Assembly (NCBI RefSeq): GCF_017115045.1
Contig: NZ_JABXKK010000033.1
Span: 1-61,616 of the forward strand
Source of the DNA: Nostoc sp. NMS8
GTDB taxonomy: Bacteria > Cyanobacteriota > Cyanobacteriia > Cyanobacteriales > Nostocaceae
DNA length: 61,616 bases
Direction: 5' to 3'
The position numbers and the translations under genes were made by a program. The notes under the pieces are model-generated. The model was given only the letters and a program-made list of their open reading frames with translations. It was not told the DNA's origin and did no database searches. This document shows positions 46,687 through 58,735 of the stretch, in pieces (within the stretch, counting starts at the first letter, position 1; each line of letters starts with the position of its first letter).

Positions 46687-46710
46687 GTTCCCAGCCTCAA
46701 GGCTGGGAAC
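46687..46710. terminator. Perfect hairpin between catalase and kinase operon
   Basis: GTTCCCAGCCT (46687-46697) pairs exactly with AGGCTGGGAAC (46700-46710), with a 2-nt loop. It lies between two convergent genes and may stop transcription from both sides. No T-run follows, so it may equally be a dispersed repeat. Confidence 0.5.
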
Positions 46711-46737
46711 CCATTCTGGGCAAGGGCATATCCTAGT

Positions 46738-49530
46738 TCATGCGTCTCCTTCCTTACGCCTCCACAAACGGGCAACCGTTGTCACAATTTCTGCTGGCTC
46801 AATTGGTTTGGCTAAGTGTTGTTGAAATCCAGCCTGTAATGCTTGAGTGCGATCGAACTCTCCGGCATAAGCAGTCAGTGCAATGGCTGGAACTTGACTC
46901 GCTGGCAACTGTGCCCGAATTTGTTGTAGGAGCATATATCCATCCATGTCTGGCATCCCGATGTCGCTGACGATTAGATTGGGAGTGGATTTTTCTATTG
47001 CTTGCAAGGCTTCAATCCCGGAAGCAACGCTGGTGACGATCGCCCCTGCTTGCTCTAAGACAAAGGCGACGAACTCCCGCGAATCTGTATCATCATCCAC
47101 GACTAAGATAGAGATGCTAGTCAAATCACCGATTGAGTCTGAGGATAATTCTGTAGAGGGTCGTTCACCCAAGGGAGATGCAAGCGGAATTTGGACTGTA
47201 AACGTAGCACCTTGCTCGTCACCCGGACTCTCAGTCGCAATTGTTCCGCCGTGCATTTCTACAATTTGACGCGCGATCGCGAGTCCCAATCCCAATCCAC
47301 CAAACTTGCGCGTAGTCGCTGCATCTTCTTGCCGAAAATGTTCAAAGATGTAAGGTAAAAAATCAGGATTGATGCCTTTTCCAGTATCAGTGACTTGAAT
47401 TTGGGCATGAGTGTCTGTGTGAGCAAGTGCAACCGTAATTTGCCCACCTTCAGGCGTAAACTTCACGGCGTTGGAGAGCAGATTCCAGACCACCTGTTGC
47501 AATCGTCCAGCATCACCGATTACGGTTTTGGCATTCGGTGAAAAGGTTGTCTCAATTTGCAGTGACTTGGCAACGGCTGCGAGGTGAACCGTTTCTAAAG
47601 CGCCTGCGATCACTGCACCCAGATCAACGGGCATCTGGTTCAAACTCAATTTGCCCTGTAGAATCCGAGAGATGTCGAGCAAGTCATTAATCAGTTGAGC
47701 TTGTAACTGAGCATTGCGTTCGATGATTTCCAGTCCAGTTGTCGTTCGTTCTGGGTTGAGATTGCCTTTTTGCAACAGCTTTGCCCAACCCAGAATGGGA
47801 TTGAGGGGCGATCGCAATTCGTGCGACAACACGGCTAAAAATTCGTCTTTGATCTGGTTTGCTCGTTGTAATTGCTCTGCCTGTTGCTGAATGGAGTTGA
47901 GTAAGTTATTGCGTTCCAGGGCGATCGCCATCTGGTCAGAGACCGATTGCAGTAGGCTGGCTTCGTCTGGCGTGAAGTCGGTGCGGCGGCAACTGGCAAA
48001 GGAAAGCCCACCGAGCAACTGCCCTTGCACGATGAGGGGTTGTCCAGCGTAAGCTGTGATGCCAGGTATGTGAGATAGCTGCTTGTTCGGATAATTGGAG
48101 AGTTGGTCTTGATTCAGAATGATTTGCTGTTGTTCTTGTGCGACTATCCCACAAAGATATTCACCAAACTCAAGCCATTCGATCGCCTGCGCTGTCGCTT
48201 CAGAAATTCCTCCATAGTTTCGCAGGTGCAGCATGGGGCGATCGTCTTTCTCTTCCACCATGTAGTTGAAGTAATAATCAAGTTCTAGCTGGGTAGAGAG
48301 CTTGCTGAACAGGTTGTGCATCAGCGTCAAAGGTTGCTCGGTGGCGAGAAGGTCGCTGGTGGTGTCGTAGAGTGTCTGGAAGCGTTCCTCGGCTTGTCGT
48401 TGGGCGGTTTCGTCCCGCATGATTTTGATGAATCCGTGTACCACGTTGTCTCTATTTTGCAGGGGCATGACAAAACCTACACCCCAAAACCGACTGCCAT
48501 CTTTGCGAATATGCCAGCGTTTATTTTCCGCTCGTCCTTCTGTCCGGGCAAGGTGCATCTCTTGCTCAGATTTGCCTTGTTCGTTATCTTCGGGGGTGAA
48601 AATGATCCGACCAGTTTGCCCTAAAATTTCTGCTTCGCAATACCTTAACAATCGTTGGGCACCAGAATTCCAGCTTGTGACCCGATTATCGAGATCCAGT
48701 GTGAAAATGGCATACTCTTTTGCGCTTTCAATCATCAACCGGAGGTGAAATTCACTTTCGCGCAGGTTAGCTTCGGCTTGCTTACGAGCGCTAATGTCGT
48801 AAGAGACTGATAGCGCTGCCTCTACTTCCCCCTGCTCGTTGTATAAAGGCGTACCGTGAGTCATGTAGTCGCGATCGTGACTGTGATGCTCTAAGGTAAA
48901 ATGTTCGCCAGCCAACGCTTGACGATAGTAAGGTTCATGGCAACTTGCCAGATCGGGATCAAGGGCTTCCCATAGCGTTTTGCCTACCAGATCCTCAGAG
49001 ATCAAGCCTGCATTATTTAGCGCTTCGCCCTCTGCTAGCAGATAGCGCAATTCGCGATCCACGATGAAAACTGCTCCATTTGGCAAGTTTGCTGCCACTC
49101 TGCGGAGGCGGGTTTCGCTCTGGCGCAACGCAACTTCTGCCTGTTGGCGTTCGCGGCGTTCTTGTGCCTCTCGCAATGCCCGTTGCACACAAAACACTAA
49201 TCGCCCTATCCGTTGTTTCAACACATAATCGGTGGCTCCCAGTTTCAAGGCTTCGATCGCGAGTTCTTCCCCCATGCTGGCAGAGATGAAAATGAAAGGC
49301 AGATCGGGACGCAAGTTATGGGCAATTTTTAATGCTGAGATGCCGTCAAAAGTAGGCAAGGCATAGTCTGCCAAAATCAGGTCAAACTCATCGGTTTCTA
49401 GTGCGGTGATGAAGTCAGAGCGAGTTTCCACCCGTCGCAGTTCACAGTCAACGCCCCCATCTAGCAGTGTCACTTCAACCACCTCTGCATCCAGTGGATT
49501 GTCTTCAAGCGAGAGAAACCGCAGCCTCAT
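46738..49530 (-). CDS. Hybrid histidine kinase (REC-PAS-PAS-GAF-HisKA-HATPase-REC)
   Basis: A 930-residue soluble signalling kinase. The N-terminal receiver has phosphoacceptor D55 (LILADYALP). Two PAS domains follow (about 140-385), a GAF domain (about 400-550), HisKA with the phospho-His in [17 protein letters not shown], an HATPase domain ([20 protein letters not shown]) and a C-terminal receiver ([24 protein letters not shown]). No transmembrane segment is seen. Its ATG overlaps the stop of the upstream kinase by 4 bp, so the two are translationally coupled. The signal is unknown; GAF and PAS could bind a ligand or pigment. Confidence 0.92.
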   Translation of the reverse strand: MRLRFLSLEDNPLDAEVVEVTLLDGGVDCELRRVETRSDFITALETDEFDLILADYALPTFDGISALKIAHNLRPDLPFIFISASMGEELAIEALKLGATDYVLKQRIGRLVFCVQRALREAQERRERQQAEVALRQSETRLRRVAANLPNGAVFIVDRELRYLLAEGEALNNAGLISEDLVGKTLWEALDPDLASCHEPYYRQALAGEHFTLEHHSHDRDYMTHGTPLYNEQGEVEAALSVSYDISARKQAEANLRESEFHLRLMIESAKEYAIFTLDLDNRVTSWNSGAQRLLRYCEAEILGQTGRIIFTPEDNEQGKSEQEMHLARTEGRAENKRWHIRKDGSRFWGVGFVMPLQNRDNVVHGFIKIMRDETAQRQAEERFQTLYDTTSDLLATEQPLTLMHNLFSKLSTQLELDYYFNYMVEEKDDRPMLHLRNYGGISEATAQAIEWLEFGEYLCGIVAQEQQQIILNQDQLSNYPNKQLSHIPGITAYAGQPLIVQGQLLGGLSFASCRRTDFTPDEASLLQSVSDQMAIALERNNLLNSIQQQAEQLQRANQIKDEFLAVLSHELRSPLNPILGWAKLLQKGNLNPERTTTGLEIIERNAQLQAQLINDLLDISRILQGKLSLNQMPVDLGAVIAGALETVHLAAVAKSLQIETTFSPNAKTVIGDAGRLQQVVWNLLSNAVKFTPEGGQITVALAHTDTHAQIQVTDTGKGINPDFLPYIFEHFRQEDAATTRKFGGLGLGLAIARQIVEMHGGTIATESPGDEQGATFTVQIPLASPLGERPSTELSSDSIGDLTSISILVVDDDTDSREFVAFVLEQAGAIVTSVASGIEALQAIEKSTPNLIVSDIGMPDMDGYMLLQQIRAQLPASQVPAIALTAYAGEFDRTQALQAGFQQHLAKPIEPAEIVTTVARLWRRKEGDA

Positions 49531-52500
49531 TCTTGTTTCTCCTGTTTAGGTAGCGAAAAGTAGAACGTCGCCCCCCGATCGATCGCGCCTTCTGCCCAAG
49601 TGCGTCCGCCATGCCGATGAATGATGCGCCGCACGTTGGCAAGTCCCACCCCCGTTCCGGCAAACTGCTGTTGAGAGTGCAATCGCTGGAAAATGCGGAA
49701 TAAGCGATCGTGATACTGCATATCAAATCCTGCGCCGTTGTCTTGTACAAAGAATACTGTTTCGTGTTCGTAATTACTACTACCAACGGTGATAATTGCT
49801 TCATGGCGATCGCGGGTGTATTTAACCGCATTGGCAAGCAAGTTTTGCCAAACCAGCCGCAGCATTGCCAAATCACCCTGCACCTTTGGCAGGGCTGCAA
49901 TCTGCCAAAGGATTGATCGTCCAGTCATCTCTGGTTGCAACTGTTGCTGCACCTGTTGTACGAGTGTATTCATCTCAACAGTCGTCTGGCGCATTTGAGC
50001 CTGTCCCATGCGAGAAAACTCCAGCAGGTCATCCACCATTGCCCCAGCTTGTCGAGCCGACTGCGCGATGATATTCAAATACCGCCGACTTGTTGCATCT
50101 AACTGGGTTGAATCTAGTTTTTGCCAGAGGCGTTCTGCCGTCATGGTGATGTAGTTCAGTGGTGTTTTTAAGTCATGGGAAACTGACCGGGAAAAGGCTT
50201 CTAGTTCCTGGTTGAGTGCTTCAAGTTGAGTGGTGCGCTCTTGTACTCGCTGTTCTAGCTGTTGGTTGAGAGTGCGGTATCGTTGCTCCGAGTCGCGCAA
50301 GGCTGCTTCGGCGTAGGCGCGTTCGACCGCCGCCCAGGTGCGCTCTGCCGTTTCCTGCACAAAGGTAATCTCGTCAGGGAGCCAGTCGCGGGGGGTGTGC
50401 TGATTGGTGGCTACGCTAGCCACCAGGCGATCGCTCTTGATTAGGGGAACAACGATCAGGGCACCGATGTCGTTTCCCCGGTAAAACGCTCGCTGGTCAT
50501 CTGGCATTGCGGGGTCTGTATCAACATCACGAACTACCCAGGGCTGCCCGTCCACAAGCCACGGCATCGGCCACCCCTCAAGGGGATAGCGGCGAGCATA
50601 GCTTGGTGTTCCCGGCTGATGCCAGTCGCGGGCTACGACAAACTCGCCACGTGCCTCGTCAATCTCAACATAATAGGCGCGATCGCTGCCGAGATGTTTC
50701 CCCAGCACACAGACCGCCTGGTATTCGATTTCCTCTGGGTCACTGAGCGATCGCAGTGCGTCGTTGAGCGTCACTCGGAAAGCATCGAGTTCGGCCGCGC
50801 GGCGCAGTTGGGCTTCTGCGTGTTTGCGATCGCTGATGTCGCTGGCTGCGCCCAACCACTCCACTATTTCATCTTGGGCATTCAGCAGTGGGATCGCCCG
50901 CGAAAATGTCCAGCCAACTGTCCCATTTAGCTGAATGACTCGGTGTTCTAACTCAAACGTACTTTTAGTACGAATGGCGGCTTGAATGGCAACCATCACC
51001 TCCGGCTGATCCTCAGTCAGAATGTACTGTTCCAGCCATGTACCGCTTGGATTCTCGGTGCTGGTAAGAAAATCTTTGCCTTGCAGGTAACGCATCTCGC
51101 TCCAATCCGCGCTCATTTTATACACGATGTCTGAACTTGCGGTGACGAATAAGCGGAGTTGCTCTTCTGATTCGCGCAAGGCTGCTTCCGCCTGCTTGCG
51201 ATTGCTGATATCGTTGAACAAAACGGCGACTTGCCGCGCCGTCGCGTCGCCGATACGAAAGGCATAAACATCGTAAAATGTGCCGAGCGCGGTGGCACGG
51301 TGTTCAAAGCGTTGTGCAACGCCCGTTAGAGCGATGTGCCCGTAAATTTCAAACCAAAATTCTTCGTGTTGCGGCACGAACTCGCGCATTGTTCTGCCGA
51401 TGACGTTTTCGAGTCCGCTTTGCCGTTCAAACGCCGGATTCGCTTCCAGAAAGCGGAAATCAAACGGTTTTTCGTTTGCGTCAAACAAAACTTCAATCGT
51501 GCAGAAACCTTCGTCAATTGAGGTGAACAGCGAGCGATATCTTGCTTCCGATTCGCGCAGGGCTTGTGCAGCGACGTATGCTTCGTGAATGTCGGTCGCC
51601 GCACCATACATCTTGACGACCTCACCACTCTCGTCTTTGAGTGGAAAGGCGTTGACGACGAACCAGCGATACTTGCCGTCGTGGCGGCGGATGCGGTGTT
51701 CCTGATACAGTAATCTGCCAGTTTCGACTGCCTTCCGGTAGCGGCGGGCGGACGCTGCTTGATCGTCCGGGTGGATGGTGTCCATCCAGCCCCAGCCGAT
51801 GGCCTGCTCAAAGGTTTGCCCTGTGTATTCCATCCACCGCTGGTTATACCAGTTGGTTAACCCGCTCGGTTCGCTGTACCAAAGCAGGTCAGGGACGAGG
51901 TTGGCGACGCTGCGGAACCGATTCTCTGATTCGCGTAAGGCTTGCTCCGTTTGTTTTAGTTTAGTAACATCAACCGTCTGCCCAATAACCCGCACAACCC
52001 GTCCGCGATCGTCCCGTAGCGGCAGGCTACGGTCATAAACGTGGCGGTATTCGCCATTCTTGTGACGCACCCGGTATTCGGCTTCAGCATTTTCGCCTGT
52101 TGCACTGCTGATCTGCACCCTGAACGTTTCCTGTGCCGCCGCAAGATCGTCTGGGTGAATCAAAACCTGCCAGCCTCCAGCGGTGTTCGGTAGTTCATCA
52201 AGCTGATAGCCCAAAACGTGCGTCAAACTCTCGCTACGAATGACCTCGCCCGTCTCCAGACTCCAATCGTAGAGAAAGCCTTTCAAGGCGGCTTCAGCCA
52301 CCTGGAACCGATAGTTTGCTAGCCTTAACTGTTCTTGTGCCTGCTTGCGTAAGCGAAGCTCGTCGTAGACATCGCTTTCCAGTTGAAAGCGATCGGTAAT
52401 GTCCTGCACTACCCCGTAAAAACTGCCCTCGTTGCGATCGCCTGTGGGCATAAATTCGGCATAGGAAGCAACGCCATGAATACTGCCATCCGGCCAGATG

Positions 52501-53030
52501 ACGCGGTATTCGAGTTGTAGTTTGGAGTGGTTTTGGATTGCCTGAAAGAAAGCGGCTTGAGCGCGATCGCGGTCTTCGGGATGAATATTGGCTCCCGCTT
52601 CGGCGAAAGTGTGAACTTCGTGCGGGGCGTGACCGTGCATAAGCTTGGCGCGTTCGTCCGCCCAAAACTCATCCGTGCTGAGGTTGTACGTCCAAGTCCC
52701 CAAATTTGCACCTGTCAGTGATAATTCGAGCCGTCTTTGGGTGTCGTGCAATTGGCTTTTCGACTGCTGGCGATCGGTAATATCTTGAGCTGTCCCATCT
52801 GCTGTTGGCTTGATTGCTGCTCCCGGCGAGCCAGAGTCTAACTGCTTTTCTTCGGGTGGCTTGAGCTGGTCGAGTTCTCTCAAGAGAATCTGCACCGCCG
52901 TCTTCAGGCTATCTGACCAAGTTTCGACCGCACCTAACTGCGTCTCGAACCAATTGTGCGATCGCATCAACCTTGCTATTTCACTATTACCAGCAAAAAG
53001 CTGTTCTACTGTTGAACGATCCTGGGTCAT
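49527..53030 (-). CDS. Multi-PAS histidine kinase with GAF domain
   Basis: A soluble kinase of about 1167 residues: a short degenerate N-terminal segment ([20 protein letters not shown]), then about five PAS/PAC units, a GAF domain ([20 protein letters not shown] region), HisKA with [17 protein letters not shown] and an HATPase ([32 protein letters not shown]). There is no receiver domain; phosphate may pass to the coupled hybrid kinase downstream. The start is set at the ATG at 53030 ([12 protein letters not shown]) because it overlaps in ATGA with the stop of an upstream receiver-domain remnant, the same coupling seen at its own end. Confidence 0.9.
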   Translation of the reverse strand: MTQDRSTVEQLFAGNSEIARLMRSHNWFETQLGAVETWSDSLKTAVQILLRELDQLKPPEEKQLDSGSPGAAIKPTADGTAQDITDRQQSKSQLHDTQRRLELSLTGANLGTWTYNLSTDEFWADERAKLMHGHAPHEVHTFAEAGANIHPEDRDRAQAAFFQAIQNHSKLQLEYRVIWPDGSIHGVASYAEFMPTGDRNEGSFYGVVQDITDRFQLESDVYDELRLRKQAQEQLRLANYRFQVAEAALKGFLYDWSLETGEVIRSESLTHVLGYQLDELPNTAGGWQVLIHPDDLAAAQETFRVQISSATGENAEAEYRVRHKNGEYRHVYDRSLPLRDDRGRVVRVIGQTVDVTKLKQTEQALRESENRFRSVANLVPDLLWYSEPSGLTNWYNQRWMEYTGQTFEQAIGWGWMDTIHPDDQAASARRYRKAVETGRLLYQEHRIRRHDGKYRWFVVNAFPLKDESGEVVKMYGAATDIHEAYVAAQALRESEARYRSLFTSIDEGFCTIEVLFDANEKPFDFRFLEANPAFERQSGLENVIGRTMREFVPQHEEFWFEIYGHIALTGVAQRFEHRATALGTFYDVYAFRIGDATARQVAVLFNDISNRKQAEAALRESEEQLRLFVTASSDIVYKMSADWSEMRYLQGKDFLTSTENPSGTWLEQYILTEDQPEVMVAIQAAIRTKSTFELEHRVIQLNGTVGWTFSRAIPLLNAQDEIVEWLGAASDISDRKHAEAQLRRAAELDAFRVTLNDALRSLSDPEEIEYQAVCVLGKHLGSDRAYYVEIDEARGEFVVARDWHQPGTPSYARRYPLEGWPMPWLVDGQPWVVRDVDTDPAMPDDQRAFYRGNDIGALIVVPLIKSDRLVASVATNQHTPRDWLPDEITFVQETAERTWAAVERAYAEAALRDSEQRYRTLNQQLEQRVQERTTQLEALNQELEAFSRSVSHDLKTPLNYITMTAERLWQKLDSTQLDATSRRYLNIIAQSARQAGAMVDDLLEFSRMGQAQMRQTTVEMNTLVQQVQQQLQPEMTGRSILWQIAALPKVQGDLAMLRLVWQNLLANAVKYTRDRHEAIITVGSSNYEHETVFFVQDNGAGFDMQYHDRLFRIFQRLHSQQQFAGTGVGLANVRRIIHRHGGRTWAEGAIDRGATFYFSLPKQEKQE

Positions 53031-53097
53031 GCGTCTTTTTCCTTTCGCCCACACAAATGAACAACCATTGTTACATTTTCTGCTGGCTCCATTTTTT
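53028..53097 (-). pseudogene. Scar of a deleted hybrid kinase (receiver-domain C-terminus)
   Basis: Read on the minus strand this stretch encodes [20 protein letters not shown] then KDA and TGA. It aligns with the last residues of the hybrid kinase at 46738 ([20 protein letters not shown] then EGDA), also at the DNA level over about 60 bp. The final TGA overlaps the ATG of the next kinase. Nothing else of this gene remains. Confidence 0.75.
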
Positions 53098-53286
53098 TAG
53101 CTGCATGAGTGGCAGGGTTGAAGGTTGGGTACGGTTATTCTCCCACCGAGCGATCGTTGGTACAGCAACTTTTAATTGCATAGCAAATTGGGCTTGGGCC
53201 AATCCTAAGAGGTGACGCAGTTGGTGGACAAACATGCCAATGTCGGTACGCGGTTCGGTTGGCGTGCAAGATGTGGTGGTCATCAA
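53071..53286 (-). CDS. Truncated XRE-type helix-turn-helix protein
   Basis: A 71-residue protein with one HTH_3 domain: [20 protein letters not shown], then [16 protein letters not shown]. Family members I recall continue about 20-30 residues after the HTH; here the last eleven ([11 protein letters not shown]) come from the out-of-frame scar of the lost kinase gene. The DNA-binding helices look intact, but the protein is probably shortened. It precedes the kinase operon on the same strand and may regulate it. Confidence 0.65.
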   Translation of the reverse strand: MMTTTSCTPTEPRTDIGMFVHQLRHLLGLAQAQFAMQLKVAVPTIARWENNRTQPSTLPLMQLKKWSQQKM

Positions 53287-53952
53287 TCTACCTTCTATGA
53301 TCGATTAGCGATCAGTTAATACTTTATCCATCAGAAAGCATTAGGTGAGGAGCAAGCATCTACCGCTTGAAGTAGATTTAACACTCTGAGCAAGGGGTAC
53401 TTAAATTTTTTGAGAATCACGAGCGACAAACATCACCCAAATTTTGCCAAAAGCTGGAATAGTAAACGAAATTTTGCTTACAGCAGGCGATCGCAGATAA
53501 TTGAACTTTATATAAAATTAAAAATATCTATTTTTTAATTTTAACAAAAATTATAATTTAATACACTCTATCTCTTGATAAAAACAATAAAGAAATAACT
53601 CTATTTTTTGCGATCGCTACTTAATCTAAAATTACTTTTAACTTCACTGTTTAGTTAGCTCATGCGAATAAAATCTAACTAAAGAGAGTTTTAATTTTTC
53701 AAATAGGGTTGTAGTTTGTCATTGGTGATAGGCTAAAAAGTCTTTACCTTAGATAGTTATATTTATTTGTAATGGCTTACTTTTTGGCTCATAGTCTAAT
53801 TATTCAAGCAGTCAAATCCTCTAAATTACTACACTAAGTCGATAGGGTTTTAGTATTATTAGAAAAACTAATTACGGAAAAAGGAGTATTGCCATTAAAC
53901 AGTAAATCTGTCATATTTAAGGATATGATTTAAAACCAAAAGCATTTACATT
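53287..53952. other. 666-bp AT-rich region upstream of egtD
   Basis: No gene, RNA or strong repeat was recognised. It must hold the promoters of the divergent XRE/kinase operon and of egtD. Confidence 0.4.
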
Positions 53953-54927
53953 ATGTTAGCGACATCTATAAAAATTCTTAATGAGCATTATCAATCTCTC
54001 AACAACGAGGGTATAGATGTTATTCAAGGATTAACTCAAAGTCCAAAAACCTTACCTCCAAAATATTTTTATGACGATCGTGGCTCAGAATTATTTGAGC
54101 AAATATGTGAATTACCAGAATATTATCCAACACGAACAGAAGCATGGATTTTGCGCCAATATGCTGATGAGATTGCTCAGATTACAGGTGCTTGTGAACT
54201 TGTCGAATTAGGTAGTGGTAGTTCTACAAAAACAGAGTTTTTGTTAGATGCTTATGAAAAGTTAGCTAGTTATTGTAGATATATACCCATTGATGTTAGT
54301 CGGGGAATCCTTAAATCTAGTGTAATCAAGCTACAGCAAAAATATCCGACTTTCTTTATTGAGGGATTAATAGGAACCTATGAACAAGCACTCATAAAAC
54401 TAGAATCTACCTTTGCAGCATCACGGCTAATTTTTTTCTTGGGTAGTTCTCTTGGTAACTTTAACCCACGAGAATGTGATGATTTTTTAAAACAAATTAC
54501 TAAGACTTTACAGGTAGGTGACTACTTTCTTTTGGGGATTGATTTACAAAAACCCAAGGAAATTTTGGAGCCAGCCTACAACGATACTCAGGGAGTAACA
54601 GCAGCTTTTAACATAAATATACTCTCTCACTTAAATTGGCGTTTTCAAGGCAATTTCGACCTCAAGTTATTCACTCATCAAGCTATCTATAATGAGATTG
54701 ATGCTCAAATTGAGATGTATCTGCATTGCCAAAAGAGTCACAAGGTATCTTTAGAAGCATTAGACTTACAAGTTTTGTTTGCAGATGGAGAAAGTATTCT
54801 TACTGAAATTTCTCGTAAGTTTGATTTAGTCATTATGCAAAAGCAGCTAGAAATACACGGACTTAAAACACTTAAGGCTTGGACAGATCCCAAGCATTTA
54901 TTTGGGTTGATTCTTTGTCAAGCTTAA
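53953..54927 (+). CDS. egtD: L-histidine N-alpha-methyltransferase EgtD
   Basis: EgtD trimethylates histidine with SAM to hercynine, the first step of ergothioneine synthesis. The 324-residue protein shows the family start (LPPKYFYDDRGSELFEQICE, then PEYYPTRTEAWIL), the SAM-binding ELVELGSGSSTKTEFLLDA, the substrate-site LIFFLGSSLGNFNP and YNDTQGVTAAFN. Length is normal. The sulfoxide synthase gene follows 292 bp downstream on the same strand; the gap contains a hairpin repeat at 55110-55132. Confidence 0.93.
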   Translation: MLATSIKILNEHYQSLNNEGIDVIQGLTQSPKTLPPKYFYDDRGSELFEQICELPEYYPTRTEAWILRQYADEIAQITGACELVELGSGSSTKTEFLLDAYEKLASYCRYIPIDVSRGILKSSVIKLQQKYPTFFIEGLIGTYEQALIKLESTFAASRLIFFLGSSLGNFNPRECDDFLKQITKTLQVGDYFLLGIDLQKPKEILEPAYNDTQGVTAAFNINILSHLNWRFQGNFDLKLFTHQAIYNEIDAQIEMYLHCQKSHKVSLEALDLQVLFADGESILTEISRKFDLVIMQKQLEIHGLKTLKAWTDPKHLFGLILCQA

Positions 54928-55109
54928 ATTTTATATCATGCTCAGTTAAAGAATTTTAATTGCGTTCACAATAACATATCACCAGTTATTTGCTGGGCAT
55001 GATATTACTTCTTCAAAATTTAATCTCAAGATATATCTCTTAACTAGATCAGTAATTATTGAGGAACGTGGATTAAATAAGATGTAAAACTTCATCTTGT
55101 TTCTAGCTT

Positions 55110-55132
55110 CCCTCTCCTTTATAAGGAGAGGG
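55110..55132. repeat. Perfect 10-bp hairpin repeat
   Basis: CCCTCTCCTT and AAGGAGAGGG with a 3-nt loop, the same style as the two hairpins at 32283-32340. It lies between egtD and the sulfoxide synthase and could attenuate read-through. Confidence 0.6.
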
Positions 55133-55219
55133 ATTGAGGGTGAGGTAAACTAGGGATATAAATTGCATATCATTTAATTTTTATTCCAAAATAATTCTTT
55201 ATCTGTACATTTTTTAAAT

Positions 55220-56575
55220 ATGAGTTTAATTGAAACCATGAACAGTTTTCAATCTACTTATCCGCCAAAACTTGATAGTTGCAATTCTCAAGTAATTCTA
55301 GATTACTTTAAGGATGCTTGGCAGATTGAAAATATATTATTGAAAAGTCTGGTTGGGGAAGAGACATTCTATATAAATCCAGATCCTTTAAGAAATCCTC
55401 TAATTTTTTATCTGGGGCATTCGGCTGTTTTCTACATCAATAAATTAATTCAGGTAGGATTATTAGAAAAACCCCTCAATCCAGAGTATGAAATCCTATT
55501 TGAAATTGGAGTCGATCCAGAAATTCCAGAGGAGTTGAATGAAGCGATCGCTCATTTGCAATGGCCGCAAATTGCAGAGACTTGGGAATATCGAGAACAA
55601 GCATATACTGTAATTTCCGAACTAATTAAGACAACCCCAATTACTCTGCCAATTCATCCCACTCATCCCCTTTGGGCTTTAATGATGGGGATTGAACACC
55701 AGCGTATTCATATTGAAACCTCTTCGATGTTAATTCGCCAACTACCGATTGAGAGAGTAAAACGTCCCCAAAATTGGCAATATGCCCCTTTCAATGGTTA
55801 CACTCCTCAGAACGAAATGATAGAAGTTACTGGTGGAGTAGTAAAACTCGGTAAAGCCTTTGATGATTCGACTTATGGATGGGATATTGATTATGGCGAT
55901 CGCACTGTTGAAGTTGCACCTTTTTTCGCCAGTAAATATCTGATAACGAACGCAGAATTTCTCTATTTTGTCAAGGCTAGCGGCTACGAAAATCAAGACT
56001 ATTGGGATGAAGAATCTTGGAATTGGAAAACTCGATACAATATTCAGTGTCCCAAATTTTGGTTACACGAAAACGGTAGCTACAAATATCGAGCTATGTT
56101 TGATGAAATAAATTTACCCTTAGATTGGCCTGTAGAAGTCAACCATTATGAAGCAATGGCTTATTGTCGCTGGCAAGGGAAAGATACTCGCTTAATGAGT
56201 GAACCAGAATATCATTTAGCAACTTACAATAATAGCTTATTAGATAATGTAGAAAATTACAATCTCAATTTAAAATTTGGCTCACCTACCCCTGTCGGAA
56301 TGTTAGAAAGTACAAAAAGTAAATCTGGATTATACGATTTGCGGGGTAATGTTTGGGAATGGTTGAGTGATAACTTAAATCCACTTACAGGATATCAACC
56401 TCATTTTCTTTATCAAGATAATTCTGCCATCTTTTTTGACGATCAACATCAGATGATGTTAGGAGGATGTTGGATAACTAATGGTATAGAAGCTTTAAAA
56501 TATTACCGTAATTGGTTCCGTCCCAATTTTTATCAGCACGCTGGTTTTCGGATTGTTCAAGATATTAAAGATTAA
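55220..56575 (+). CDS. EgtB/OvoA-type non-haem iron sulfoxide synthase
   Basis: A 451-residue enzyme with an N-terminal DinB-like iron-binding domain and a C-terminal FGE-sulfatase (C-type-lectin-like) domain. Iron ligands are probably the His in FYLGHSAVFYINKL and the H-x3-H-x-E in EHQRIHIETSS. The wording HPLWALMMGIEHQRIHIETS is closer to OvoA (5-histidylcysteine sulfoxide synthase) than to mycobacterial EgtB (which has HHEQQHQEL), but OvoA's C-terminal methyltransferase domain is absent. FGE-domain signatures are LYDLRGNVWEWLSD and MLGGCWITN. With EgtD upstream it probably joins cysteine to hercynine; an ovothiol-type product is the alternative. Confidence 0.85.
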   Translation: MSLIETMNSFQSTYPPKLDSCNSQVILDYFKDAWQIENILLKSLVGEETFYINPDPLRNPLIFYLGHSAVFYINKLIQVGLLEKPLNPEYEILFEIGVDPEIPEELNEAIAHLQWPQIAETWEYREQAYTVISELIKTTPITLPIHPTHPLWALMMGIEHQRIHIETSSMLIRQLPIERVKRPQNWQYAPFNGYTPQNEMIEVTGGVVKLGKAFDDSTYGWDIDYGDRTVEVAPFFASKYLITNAEFLYFVKASGYENQDYWDEESWNWKTRYNIQCPKFWLHENGSYKYRAMFDEINLPLDWPVEVNHYEAMAYCRWQGKDTRLMSEPEYHLATYNNSLLDNVENYNLNLKFGSPTPVGMLESTKSKSGLYDLRGNVWEWLSDNLNPLTGYQPHFLYQDNSAIFFDDQHQMMLGGCWITNGIEALKYYRNWFRPNFYQHAGFRIVQDIKD

Positions 56576-56613
56576 CATAATATGCCTTAGTCACATACTA
56601 TAAGGTTACAGAG

Positions 56614-57465
56614 ATGCAAAAGTTTTTGAATTTCTGTTCTGAGATAGAATTCTATCTCAAGATCGCTATTAGTTGTACGCTTGTTCAGCAGGTATTTTAT
56701 TTGCTGTTAAACAATATTGAGATCAACTTGATAACGCAGGTGCTATTGTACTGGCTCCTTGGTTCTATCTCATTTTATAGTATTGGCATCCTCATTGAAA
56801 AAGGAATTAAAAGCAACGATATTTTAAGAGATAAGCTGACTGCAAGAGTCAATAAAGTCAAAAATCAAGCATTTCCTTCTTTTACGGTTCAAGGCATCAT
56901 TACAGGAGAAATTAAAGCTTTTCTGTCAGCATTAATTATTCTATATCTAGCTCCAGAGGTTCATAGAGGAAATAGCTTACTCTTAAACTTTGGATGGTTC
57001 TTGATGAGAATAGTTGCTGCTGATTTCTGCTTTTATGTTGCTCATCGCCTCTTGCACACAAGATTCTTGCAGAAAATCCATCTTAAGCATCATGAGTTTC
57101 GTGATTCATCAAGTTTTGTTGCTGGACACAAGAGTTTGCTTGAATATATTATTGTTGCGATCGCTGATATTTTGCCTATTTTTATATTTGGATATGACAT
57201 CACTCAACTGCTTGCATGGAGCGTTATAGGCAATGCTTACAACCTAGAAGGCCATAGTTCTTTGTCAATATTTTTCATTCCATCAGATTTCCACGATCTT
57301 CATCACACTTGCTTTAATGGAAACTATGGCATTCAGGGATTTTGGGACAGAATATTCAACACACTGAATCCTCCTACTAAGAAGCAAGGAATTATGTTTC
57401 CAGTAAGTTTTATCGAGTATATAACTATTCAGTCATCTATAAATAATGACACTGAAAAAATATAA
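56614..57465 (+). CDS. Fatty acid hydroxylase/sterol desaturase family protein
   Basis: A 283-residue membrane di-iron oxygenase. The three histidine boxes are present: HRLLHTRF, HLKHHEF and HDLHHTCF, with extra histidines (GHKS, EGHSS) between them. About four to five membrane helices surround them. The family hydroxylates or desaturates fatty acids, sterols or carotenoids. It starts 39 bp after the sulfoxide synthase stop, so it may be in the same transcript, although a functional link to thiol-histidine synthesis is not known. Confidence 0.85.
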   Translation: MQKFLNFCSEIEFYLKIAISCTLVQQVFYLLLNNIEINLITQVLLYWLLGSISFYSIGILIEKGIKSNDILRDKLTARVNKVKNQAFPSFTVQGIITGEIKAFLSALIILYLAPEVHRGNSLLLNFGWFLMRIVAADFCFYVAHRLLHTRFLQKIHLKHHEFRDSSSFVAGHKSLLEYIIVAIADILPIFIFGYDITQLLAWSVIGNAYNLEGHSSLSIFFIPSDFHDLHHTCFNGNYGIQGFWDRIFNTLNPPTKKQGIMFPVSFIEYITIQSSINNDTEKI

Positions 57466-57633
57466 TCATTGTAAAGGCGCCGATTCATCGCGTCTCTGTC
57501 TTAACCAAACAGTATTACCTCAAGGTTTTCATGCAGATATCTGGAGTTGAGCAATTACGGCATTATTAGAAGATTAATGTTGCGTGATATTTACCGGGAG
57601 TTCATTCCAGATTATCTCAAAACTCAAAGAAAA

Positions 57634-57710
57634 TAGACATCTCCATAAATTAAATATACTGTAATCTAACCCTTCTAGAGACGTAGCAGTGCTACGTCTC
57701 TACATTCTTT
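57634..57710. repeat. Second copy of the 92-bp MITE-like element, truncated at ilvC
   Basis: TAGACATCTCC (57634-57644), TAAATTAAATAT, and a 27-nt perfect palindrome (57676-57702; core GAGACGTAGCAGTGCTACGT) match the element at 36772-36863 in reverse orientation. The right inverted end is missing; the element stops two bases from the ilvC stop codon. The palindrome would act as the ilvC terminator. The preceding 57466-57633 has no supported gene. Confidence 0.75.
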
Positions 57711-57712
57711 GC

Positions 57713-58735
<1,023 letters not shown>

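Noticed and set aside
57466..57633. Short frame reading MLRDIYREFIPDYLKTQRK
   Set aside because: Only 19 codons, with no upstream continuation or ribosome binding site; possibly debris but not assignable.
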